A stretch of DNA of 7,311 nt from Roseobacter sp. (GTDB lineage: Bacteria; Pseudomonadota; Alphaproteobacteria; Rhodobacterales; Rhodobacteraceae). This document shows, piece after piece, positions 1 to 5,520 of the stretch. The notes under the pieces are model-generated. The model was not told the origin of the DNA, did not search any database, and was given only the letters and a program-made list of their open reading frames with translations. The translations under genes and the position numbers were made by a program. The stretch lies in assembly GCA_024636425.1 (NCBI GenBank), contig JAGXHB010000244.1:1-7311 (forward strand). The letters run 5' to 3'. Each line of letters opens with the position of its first letter. The stretch's first letter is position 1.

Positions 1-136
1 CCATCACCAGGATGGCGTGAGAGCCGGATGCGACGGTCTTCGATATCTCGGTCAGATGGGCGTTCATGGCCTCGGTATTGGCTGCGGGCATGACAAGGGC
101 TGCGGTTGTCCCACGGCCTGGGCAGACGGCTCCGAA
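1..136. repeat. Inverted repeat of 136 bp, mate at 2971-3106
   Basis: Position x here pairs with position 3107-x in the second IS630 fragment, without gaps. Counting by eye gives 6 mismatches in 136 positions (about 96% identity). Similarity stops abruptly beyond 136 on this side and before 2971 on the other. The repeat probably continues past the left edge of the window, because the right copy extends to about 3407. The two arms enclose the DUF2231 gene, the dehydrogenase gene and the phage remnant, and could allow inversion by homologous recombination (inference). Confidence 0.85.
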
Positions 137-187
137 GATATAGGCCGATTTGTAACGTGTGTCGCGTGGGGCGCGGGGGCGGGTACC
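1..187 (-). pseudogene. IS630-type transposase fragment, left copy (partial, N-terminus missing)
   Basis: Read on the minus strand this is the middle of an IS630-type DDE transposase: it runs through GTRPRAPRDTRYKSAYIFGA, then CPGRG, then ALVMPAANTEAMNAHLTEIS, and leaves the window just before the second catalytic Asp. Codons are open throughout. The N-terminal helix-turn-helix region and the first catalytic Asp should lie at higher coordinates. The frame stays open beyond about 187, but the translation becomes a hydrophobic stretch (LEYLFLALMVWIPPL) that does not resemble the family. I therefore place the break near the GGGTACCC at 181-188, with an uncertainty of some tens of bases. Positions 1-136 match 2971-3106 in inverted orientation. 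The family call rests on motif recognition. The copy cannot be functional with its N-terminus missing. Confidence 0.75.
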
Positions 188-393
188 CTCCTCGTTGCTT
201 GGTGATACGTCACCATTCTGGCACATTGCGATGCCGTTGAGCGGGGGTATCCACACCATCAAGGCTAAGAACAGATATTCGAGCACGCGACGCAGCGCTT
301 GCCCTGTTTCGGCGTGGAAAATCGTGACTTGCTTGGAACCAATGGCCGAACGAGAACGTTTCGGAAATGAAGCGGAATTCCAGGAGGCCTCAG
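188..393 (+). other. Leader region upstream of the DUF2231/dehydrogenase operon
   Basis: About 200 bases separate the truncated IS630 fragment from the first plus-strand gene. I see no convincing gene here. Open frames exist on both strands, but their translations resemble nothing I recognise. GGTGA and TCACC form a small inverted repeat with a 4-nt centre at 201-214. I could not find a -35/-10 pair good enough to call, so the operon promoter is presumed to lie here but is not located. Confidence 0.4.
382..387 (+). promoter_or_regulatory. Shine-Dalgarno site deciding the DUF2231 start
   Basis: A perfect AGGAGG ends 6 nt before the ATG at 394. An in-frame ATG at 367 has no comparable site, so translation is assigned to 394. 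Confidence 0.8.
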
Positions 394-831
394 ATGGCAG
401 TTCGGCGAGAGACGACTGGAGTTGGCCTGCACCCTGTTCACGCCATTCTTCTTGGATTTCCCATAGCGCTATTCAGCAGCGCGCTGGTGGCTGACGTCGC
501 TTACCTTCAGACTGCCGAGATGCAGTGGACGAACTTTTCTGCCTGGCTGATCACCGGAGCGCTGCTGGTCGGCGGGCTCGTTCTCGCCTGGGCTCTGATT
601 TCGCTCGTGATCGGCTGGCACGGGGAGGGGAAGCGCAACCGGCGCGTGCTCTATGCCTTCATCCTGGCCGCGATGCTGGCGCTCGGCCTGGTCAATATCT
701 TCAAACACAGTATGGACGCCTGGAGCTCGGTCGAGACCTTTGGTCTGGTGCTCTCCGTTCTCAGCACGCTTCTGGCGCTCCTTGCGGGTGCAATTGCCTA
801 TACCAACGCTGGACGAGAGGTCGCGAGATGA
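394..831 (+). CDS. DUF2231-family four-helix membrane protein
   Basis: This 145-residue integral membrane protein has four predicted helices at about residues 17-37, 48-74, 85-103 and 115-136. The N-terminal motif GLHPVHAILLGFPIAL (residues 11-26) and the following VADVAY are typical of the DUF2231 family (COG4244-like predicted membrane proteins), whose biochemical role is not established. His13 and His16 are the family's characteristic N-terminal histidines; a haem-ligand role is a guess. The start at 394 follows a perfect AGGAGG. The stop TGA overlaps the start of the dehydrogenase gene (ATGA, 828-831), so the two are translationally coupled. The pairing suggests a membrane anchor or electron-transfer partner for the exported dehydrogenase (inference). 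Family call is good; function is uncertain. Confidence 0.8.
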   Translation: MAVRRETTGVGLHPVHAILLGFPIALFSSALVADVAYLQTAEMQWTNFSAWLITGALLVGGLVLAWALISLVIGWHGEGKRNRRVLYAFILAAMLALGLVNIFKHSMDAWSSVETFGLVLSVLSTLLALLAGAIAYTNAGREVAR

Positions 832-2147
832 ACAGTACTTCGCTGACGAGCATTGCAGCCCTTACACTGATTCTGACAGCTGGCGACAGCGATGCTCAAG
901 AACTCACCGGGCCGTCCCCAAAGCTGCGGGATTTCAATCCCTCCCTGATCCCGACGATGAACATAGCGCAGCCAACCGCCTGGGGCGATCAGACGCCACT
1001 TGTTCCGGATGGCTTCACCGTGACGGCTCTGGCGACCGATCTGCAGATCCCCCGCCAGATGCTGGTCTTGCCCAACGGCGACATCCTCGTGGCGGAAGGG
1101 CGGGGCGGCAACGCCCCTGCGCTGCGGCCCAAGGACATTGTCGCAGGGGTCATCAAAGGCAAGGGCAACACCCAGGTCGACAGCGGCAATCGCCTGACCC
1201 TGCTGCGTGACGCCGATCAGGACGGGCACGCCGAAGTGCGCGAGGTCTTCATCGACGATCTGAATGCACCCTATGGCCTCGCCTTCGTGGACGGGTACAT
1301 CTACGTGGCCAACCAGGATGCGCTTGTGCGGTTTCCTTATCGAGCTGGCGAGACACGAATCACCGCTGCGCCCGAGGAAGTCACCTTGCTCCCCTCGCGC
1401 ATCAATCATCACTGGACCAAGGCAATGACGGCCAGTGCCGACGGCCAGACGCTCTACCTCGGCATCGGTTCGAACAGCAATGTCGGCGAGCGCGGCATGG
1501 AGGTGGAGGAGCAGCGGGCCGTGGTCTGGGCCATCGACCGGGAAACCGGCGCGCGGCGCACCCTCGCCTCGGGCCTTCGCAATCCCACTGCACTGAACAT
1601 CGAGCCACAAAGCGGCGCCCTGTGGGCCGTGGTCAACGAGCGCGACGAGATGGGACCTCTGGTGGCACCCGACTATCTGACTGCCGTGCGCGATGGCGCC
1701 TTCTATGGCTGGCCCTACAGCTATTGGGGGCAAAATATCGATCCCCGTGTTCGCCCGCAGAAGCCGGAGCTTGTCGCCACGGCGATCACGCCGGACTACG
1801 CACTTGGTGCGCATGTGGCACCCCTGGGGCTATCGTTTGCAACCGAGGGCGGTTTCGGAGGGACCTTGTCTCAGGGGGCATTCATCGGCCAGCATGGCAG
1901 TTGGAACAGCGACGACCTGGTTGGCTACAAGGTCTCGTGGTTGCCCTTCGCTGACGGCAAGCCAAACGGCGAACTGGTTGATTTCGCTACGGGCTTCCTG
2001 ACGGAAGACGGGCAGGCCAGAGGCCGTCCGGTCGGGGTGCTTTTCGATCCGGGCAAGCGCATCCTGCTCGTCGCCGATGACCTGTCCAATACTATCTGGC
2101 GGATTGCGCCAGAAAATTCTGCTTCTCCGGGCAAGACAACCCCGTAG
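828..2147 (+). CDS. PQQ-dependent sugar/aldehyde dehydrogenase, sorbosone dehydrogenase family
   Basis: A 439-residue protein with the layout of the soluble quinoprotein glucose/sorbosone dehydrogenase beta-propeller family, whose members oxidise aldoses or aldehydes in the periplasm using PQQ and calcium. L-sorbosone to 2-keto-gulonate is the namesake reaction; the substrate here is unknown. Visible family landmarks are IPRQMLVLPNGDILVAEGRG (74-93), a calcium-loop-like DADQDG (128-133), NAPYGLAF (146-153), NHHWTKAM (193-200), GLRNPTAL (249-256), FYGWPYSYWG (292-301), HVAPLGLSF (329-337), GQHGSWN (354-360) and RPVGVLFDP (400-408). Residues 1-23 look like a signal peptide with cleavage after SDA, although the n-region lacks Lys/Arg. 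The start is the ATG inside the ATGA overlap with the upstream gene, with GAGAGG 7 nt before it; the frame stays open further upstream, but that is only shadow of the DUF2231 gene. The nearby pqq operon supports PQQ as cofactor. Length is normal and the gene appears intact. Confidence 0.88.
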   Translation: MNSTSLTSIAALTLILTAGDSDAQELTGPSPKLRDFNPSLIPTMNIAQPTAWGDQTPLVPDGFTVTALATDLQIPRQMLVLPNGDILVAEGRGGNAPALRPKDIVAGVIKGKGNTQVDSGNRLTLLRDADQDGHAEVREVFIDDLNAPYGLAFVDGYIYVANQDALVRFPYRAGETRITAAPEEVTLLPSRINHHWTKAMTASADGQTLYLGIGSNSNVGERGMEVEEQRAVVWAIDRETGARRTLASGLRNPTALNIEPQSGALWAVVNERDEMGPLVAPDYLTAVRDGAFYGWPYSYWGQNIDPRVRPQKPELVATAITPDYALGAHVAPLGLSFATEGGFGGTLSQGAFIGQHGSWNSDDLVGYKVSWLPFADGKPNGELVDFATGFLTEDGQARGRPVGVLFDPGKRILLVADDLSNTIWRIAPENSASPGKTTP

Positions 2148-2462
2148 TCCCGCGGTCAGCCGTCGGCGACCCAGCCCGGCGCAGGTTGCCTTTGCAACAG
2201 TGAATCCCCACGCCTCGGCTCCCCGACACTCGGGGGCACGTCCGCGTGACAGATTGCTTTGCCCGCAAGCTGCGCCACAAACGATGATGACGGGCATCTC
2301 CGGGGAACGCGCCGGACTCGGCCTTCGTCGTCCGGCCGCCGCAATGGCGCAAGCCGTCGTGTGTTCCGTGACGGGTGCCGCCCTGACGCTCAATCCGGCA
2401 GGTTGGTCAGGCCAGAGGATTGGTAGTGGTGTAGTGGAGGATGACGGGGATCACGGACCCCT
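2148..2462. other. Gene-free stretch with two small stem-loops
   Basis: I see no supportable gene in the 315 bases after the dehydrogenase. Two short hairpins lie within 100 bp of its stop: GTTGC/GCAAC around CTTT at 2185-2198, and CCCCGA/TCGGGG around CAC at 2221-2235. Neither is followed by a T-run on the plus strand, so they are not classical intrinsic terminators; either could mark the 3' end of the operon transcript. Long open frames on both strands here translate to Arg/Ala/Pro-rich sequence typical of chance frames in GC-rich DNA. Confidence 0.45.
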
Positions 2463-2970
2463 TCAGACTGCAGCGCCATCGGCCGACAGCGGCGCCTCGG
2501 CCCAGTCGCAGAGCCAACCCAACGTCTGGTCGGGTGGCGCGCGCCGCCCGCGCACCGGGCACCACAGTTTCAGGTCTATCCAACTCAGGTCTATCCAGTT
2601 CGCCACAATCAGCCCTGGCACGACATCATACGCGCACGTGGCATCCCGTGCCAGATCCAGCCGCTTGGGCAGCTTGACCTGCGGCACCAGTAGGAAGATT
2701 GGGACGGTGGTGCGCCCGCGGCCGGTTTTTACGCGCGATGCCATCGCGCGACCCCTTGTCTTCAGCCGCCCCTCGGCCACCAGCAGGCTAGGTTTCGCGC
2801 GCTAATAGACAAAACGCAGGCGCAGGCCAGAGCGGCGCTCCCATTCGCCGGGCGTAATCCGACCCCCGCGGGAAGGCTTGCCGGCCGTCGGCGTCGGGAT
2901 CGCCAGCCACAACCCGTTTTTTGACCGGATCAGCGGCCCGGTGTCATGCGCGCCGACGATCACCGGCGCC
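2463..2970 (-). pseudogene. DUF6441-family prophage protein remnant (5' truncated, internal stop)
   Basis: Read on the minus strand, one frame gives APVIVGAHDTGPLIRSKNGL, then WLAIPTPTAGKP, ITPGEWERR, LRLRFVY, an amber stop (TAG, 2804-2802), and straight on in the same frame PSLLVAEGRLKTRG, GRTTVPIFLLVPQVKLPKRL and PGLIVANW. This order of motifs matches the C-terminal half of DUF6441 proteins, which occur in tail-region gene clusters of Rhodobacterales prophages and gene transfer agent-like elements; that link is recalled, not searched. The N-terminal half is missing: coding similarity ends at the junction with the IS630 fragment at 2970/2971. After ANW the frame continues through a 15-bp tandem duplication to a stop at 2463, probably beyond the original C-terminus. 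No other phage gene is recognisable nearby. Confidence 0.7.
2571..2600. repeat. 15-bp tandem duplication
   Basis: CAGGTCTATCCAACT is followed directly by CAGGTCTATCCAGTT: two units differing at two positions. On the minus strand it produces the repeat WIDLS-WIDLK at the tail of the DUF6441 remnant, so it appears to be a slippage-type duplication near the end of a decaying gene. Confidence 0.85.
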
Positions 2971-3407
2971 TTCGGAGCCGTCTGCCCACGCCGTGGGGCA
3001 ACCGCTGCCCTTGTCATGCCCGCAGCCAATACCGAGGCCATGAACGCCCATCTGACCGAGATCTCGAAGACCGTCGCATCGGGCGCTCACGCCATCCTGG
3101 TGATGGATGGCGCGGGCTGGCACGGTGCAAAGACGCTCTGCATCCCCGATAGCATCTCCATCGTGATATTACCGCCTTATGCGCCAGAGCTGAACCCGGT
3201 TGAGAACATCTGGGCTTACCTTCGAGCGAACTGCCTTGCCGTTTATGTATTCGATACCTACGACGACATCGTTGTACGATGCTGTGACGCATGGAACTTC
3301 TTCGCAACGATCCCGAACGCGTCCGCTCAATCAGTGACCGCGAATATGCGAAAACGGTTCAAAACTATAGGGCCGTTGGTATCAGTTCCCTGTCGCACCT
3401 GCACTAA
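2971..3407 (+). pseudogene. IS630-type transposase fragment, right copy (5' truncated, frameshifted)
   Basis: This is the catalytic C-terminal part of an IS630-family transposase. It shows ALVMPAANTEAMNAHLTEIS, the second catalytic Asp in MDGAGWH (codon 3106-3108) and the catalytic Glu in PPYAPELNPVENIW (codon 3202-3204), with 31 residues between them. The N-terminal DNA-binding region and first catalytic Asp are absent; sequence upstream of 2971 belongs to the DUF6441 remnant. After AWNFFA (near 3304-3307) the original frame is lost. Shifting by one base restores a family-like C-terminus, NDPERVRSISDREYAKTVQ, ending at TAA 3405-3407, so a one-base deletion is inferred. An ATG at 2878 that would give a longer open frame lies inside the phage remnant and is not a real start. 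The element is inactive. Its end lies 3 bp from the pqqE stop codon. Confidence 0.82.
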
Positions 3408-3410
3408 GAG

Positions 3411-4493
3411 CTACGGGAATTCCCGGTAAATCAGCGGTGCCGTCTCGTCGTTTGCGAAACCGTCGGCGAGCTGTTTCATTTTGTCGTGCAGGGGCGATTT
3501 GATGCACACTGGGTCGGTCGCTGCCGGATCATTTGCAATCGCCATCGCCTGACATCTGCACCCACCAAAATCCAGCTTGCGACGGTCGCAGGACCGGCAA
3601 GGTTCCTGCATCCAGTCTTGGCCGCGATAGGCGTTGAAGGCAGCGCCCCGGTACCAGATGTCCGACAGCGGCTTGTCTTGCACATTGTCAAAGGTCAGCC
3701 CCTTGATCGTTTCAGCGGCATGGCAGGGCAACACGGTCCCGTCGGGGGTCACGTTCAAACCAGTCGTGCCCCACCCCCCCATGCACCGCTTTGGATAGTC
3801 ACTGTGATAATCTGCGGGGACATAATCGATGACCAGCGTGCCCTTGTGGGCCACCCTTGCGTCGGCCACAATCCGGCTTGCCTTGGCGGCCTGATCGCGT
3901 GTTGGCATCAAGGCCGCGCGGTTCTGCAGCGCCCACCCGTGGAACTGCACGATGGCAACCTCGATCCGGCGCGCCTTCATCTCAAGCGCCATCTCGATGG
4001 CGCGGGGCAACTGGTGCAGGTTCTTGCGGTGCACGACCGCGTTCAACGTCAGCGGAAACCCGATCTGCGTGATCCATTCCGCGACCTGCATCTTGCGATT
4101 GAAGCCACCCTGATAGCCGCCGATATGGTCGGCCATGTCAGCGTCGGTACCTTGCAGGGAAAGCTGAATATGATCCAGCCCCGCTGCGTCCAATTCTTGC
4201 AACCGACGTTCCGTCAGGCCAATCGCAGAGGTGATCAGGTTGGTATAAAGCCCTGCATCGCGCGCCGCCTTGACCAGCTCAAGCAGATCGCGGCGCGAGG
4301 CGGGTTCGCCACCCGACAGATGCAGCTGCAAGACCCCCAGATCGGCGGCCTGTCGGAAGACATCTACCCAGACTTCGGTCGAAAGCTCGCGCTCCTTCTG
4401 GGCCAGCGCAATCGGGTTGGAACAATAGGGGCAGGACAGTGGGCAGCGGTGTGTCAGCTCTGCGAGCATGGCAATGGGGGCGGGGGCAGTCAT
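3411..4493 (-). CDS. pqqE: PqqE, radical SAM peptide cyclase of PQQ biosynthesis
   Basis: PqqE forms the carbon-carbon bond between the conserved Glu and Tyr of PqqA, using S-adenosylmethionine and iron-sulfur clusters, with PqqD presenting the peptide. The 360-residue product has the radical SAM signature CPLSCPYC (Cys17, Cys21, Cys24) followed by SNP, and SGGEP at 60-64. The C-terminal SPASM domain has Cys237, Cys257, Cys299, Cys302, Asp308, Cys312, Cys314 and Cys330. From memory of the Methylorubrum extorquens enzyme these correspond one-to-one at an offset of 11, including the unusual Asp ligand of the second auxiliary cluster. The start is the ATG overlapping the pqqD stop (ATGA), with GGAGG 7 nt upstream. 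It is the last pqq gene. No intrinsic terminator follows; the next sequence is a convergent IS630 fragment. The C-terminal tail after the last Cys is rather short (30 residues). Confidence 0.96.
   Translation of the reverse strand: MTAPAPIAMLAELTHRCPLSCPYCSNPIALAQKERELSTEVWVDVFRQAADLGVLQLHLSGGEPASRRDLLELVKAARDAGLYTNLITSAIGLTERRLQELDAAGLDHIQLSLQGTDADMADHIGGYQGGFNRKMQVAEWITQIGFPLTLNAVVHRKNLHQLPRAIEMALEMKARRIEVAIVQFHGWALQNRAALMPTRDQAAKASRIVADARVAHKGTLVIDYVPADYHSDYPKRCMGGWGTTGLNVTPDGTVLPCHAAETIKGLTFDNVQDKPLSDIWYRGAAFNAYRGQDWMQEPCRSCDRRKLDFGGCRCQAMAIANDPAATDPVCIKSPLHDKMKQLADGFANDETAPLIYREFP
3414..3425. repeat. 12-bp perfect palindrome at the pqqE 3' end
   Basis: CGGGAATTCCCG is self-complementary and encodes the last four residues of PqqE (REFP), immediately before its TAG. 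It has no loop, so it is a poor RNA hairpin. It sits beside the IS630 boundary, so it may be an insertion scar or chance. Confidence 0.6.
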
Positions 4494-4780
4494 CTTCGGA
4501 CCTCCAGAATGCGGCGGTCCATTAGGCCAGCGACGAATTCACGGATGTCCGCCGCGATTTCATCGACCGGCGCGTTATACTGCGCCGATAGATTTTCCGC
4601 GATTTGGTCAAGCGTGCTGGTACCGTCGATCTCATTCATAATCGCAAGGCCGATCGGGTCAAGGTTGATCGTTCGTTCAGGGGCCAAAAGAACCCAAAGC
4701 GCGCGGACCTTGTCGAAATGCAGCCGGACACCACGGGGGATGAAAGGGACGCCTGACAGAAGGGGCGTTGAGTCCGTCAT
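4490..4780 (-). CDS. pqqD: PqqD, PqqA-binding peptide chaperone
   Basis: A 96-residue stand-alone PqqD, the RiPP recognition element that binds the PqqA precursor and delivers it to PqqE in the cytoplasm. The sequence shows the family pattern FIPRGVRLHFDKVRALWVLL (13-32), then APERTINLDPIGLAI, and a helical C-terminal part with LDQIAENLSAQY and IREFVAGLMDRRIL. Length is normal. The start overlaps the pqqC stop and the stop overlaps the pqqE start, each as ATGA, so the three genes should be translationally coupled. No strong Shine-Dalgarno lies in front; instead a 6-bp stem-loop ends 2 nt before the ATG. Some bacteria fuse PqqD to PqqC or PqqE; here all are separate. Confidence 0.95.
   Translation of the reverse strand: MTDSTPLLSGVPFIPRGVRLHFDKVRALWVLLAPERTINLDPIGLAIMNEIDGTSTLDQIAENLSAQYNAPVDEIAADIREFVAGLMDRRILEVRR
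4501..4505 (-). promoter_or_regulatory. Shine-Dalgarno site of pqqE
   Basis: GGAGG on the minus strand lies 7 nt before the pqqE ATG, within the 3' end of pqqD. It shows that pqqE can recruit ribosomes itself as well as through the ATGA overlap. Confidence 0.7.
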
Positions 4781-5520
4781 GCCTGCGCTATGCGCAGATG
4801 GGTGTCAGGCTGCCACGCACCGGGTGGGATGCGCGCGGGCGTTACATAGGCAGCGTGCAGGGCATCCAGTTGCGCCCACAAGACATCCGTTTTGAAGACC
4901 AGCGCGGCAGCGGCGGCATCCTGCTTTTCGCCGGTGTCCGCATGTTTCAGCACCCATCCAAGGCCAAAGGCCACATCCTTGGGGGCCTCATTCAACCGGT
5001 TGCGGAAATAGGACAGGCTGCTGTCATCGGCAAAGGCATAGTTCGCAAGCAACCCTTCTATCCTTGCGGCATGGATCTTGGGCGCGAAAAGCTCGGTCAG
5101 TGACGCCGCGACCGCTTCCAGCAACGTCTTGTCGCGCACGAATCGCACATAGGCATCAACGGCAAAACGGGTGGCGGGCAATACGCCCGTGGCACTGGCG
5201 ACATAATCACGTTCCAGCCCCACGGCATCAGCCAGCCGCAGCCAGCGCGCAATACCGCCTTCGTTCTTGGCGGTCCCGTCATGGTCCTCAATCCGGGACC
5301 GCCACGCGCGGCGCAGCGTCGGATCGGTCACGCGGCTCATGAATGCCGCGTCTTTCATGGGAATGCTTGCCTGATAGTAAAATCGGTTGATGACCCATGC
5401 GCGCACTTGGTCCGGGGTGCACCCACCGGAATGCAGCAACGTATGAAAGGGGTGTTTGTCATGGTACCGCTCCGCCCCGATCTGGCGCAGACGGGCCTCG
5501 AATTTCGCAGGTGACGTCAT
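4777..5520 (-). CDS. pqqC: PqqC, pyrroloquinoline-quinone synthase
   Basis: PqqC carries out the last step of PQQ formation: ring closure and eight-electron oxidation of its intermediate by molecular oxygen, without metal or added cofactor. The 247-residue length fits the family (about 250). Residues known from the Klebsiella enzyme are all present at an offset of 4: His20, Arg46, Tyr49, Gln50, His80 (in EDHDG), Glu143, His150, Arg153, Tyr171, Arg175 and Lys210. Family blocks NRFYYQASIPMKDAAFM (45-61), SLTELFAPKIH (140-150) and YFRNRL (171-176) are clear. The ATG overlaps the pqqB stop (ATGA), with GGAG 8 nt upstream; the stop overlaps the pqqD start. The gene is intact and should be active. 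Confidence 0.97.
   Translation of the reverse strand: MTSPAKFEARLRQIGAERYHDKHPFHTLLHSGGCTPDQVRAWVINRFYYQASIPMKDAAFMSRVTDPTLRRAWRSRIEDHDGTAKNEGGIARWLRLADAVGLERDYVASATGVLPATRFAVDAYVRFVRDKTLLEAVAASLTELFAPKIHAARIEGLLANYAFADDSSLSYFRNRLNEAPKDVAFGLGWVLKHADTGEKQDAAAAALVFKTDVLWAQLDALHAAYVTPARIPPGAWQPDTHLRIAQA
4783..4797 (-). other. Stem-loop just upstream of the pqqD start
   Basis: CTGCGC and GCGCAG are perfect 6-bp arms around a 3-nt loop, located in the last codons of pqqC and ending 2 nt before the pqqD ATG. In the mRNA the hairpin would occupy the position of the pqqD ribosome binding site, so pqqD translation may depend on ribosomes finishing pqqC and melting it (inference). The codons read Leu-Arg-Ile-Ala-Gln, so chance within coding sequence is also possible. 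Confidence 0.5.

Noticed and set aside
525..827. Upstream extension of the dehydrogenase frame to an ATG at 525
   Set aside because: The added residues overlap the DUF2231 gene out of frame and look random. The ATGA overlap and ribosome binding site support 828.
798..1814. Long minus-strand open frame (338 codons) opposite the dehydrogenase gene
   Set aside because: It is antisense to a gene with clear family motifs, and its translation has no recognisable domain. It is a GC-driven shadow frame.
2221..2235. Stem-loop after the dehydrogenase as an intrinsic terminator
   Set aside because: The stem is good but no T-run follows on the plus strand. It is noted only as a structure.
1830..2393. 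Minus-strand open frame of 187 codons downstream of and opposite the dehydrogenase 3' end
   Set aside because: Its composition is Arg/Ala/Gly-rich and motif-free, and half of it is antisense to the dehydrogenase. I cannot support it as a gene.
1..3407. A functional composite transposon carrying the dehydrogenase operon
   Set aside because: The visible ends of both IS630 copies lack the transposase N-terminus, no intact terminal repeats or target duplications are visible, and the right copy is frameshifted. At most it is a relic.
2878..3429. A single 183-codon protein reading through the transposase fragment
   Set aside because: Its first 31 codons lie antisense within the DUF6441 remnant and its last 40 or so follow a frameshift. 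Only the middle is transposase-like.
3486..4895. Long plus-strand open frame (469 codons) opposite pqqE, pqqD and the end of pqqC
   Set aside because: It is antisense to three well-supported pqq genes and has no family resemblance. It is a shadow frame.
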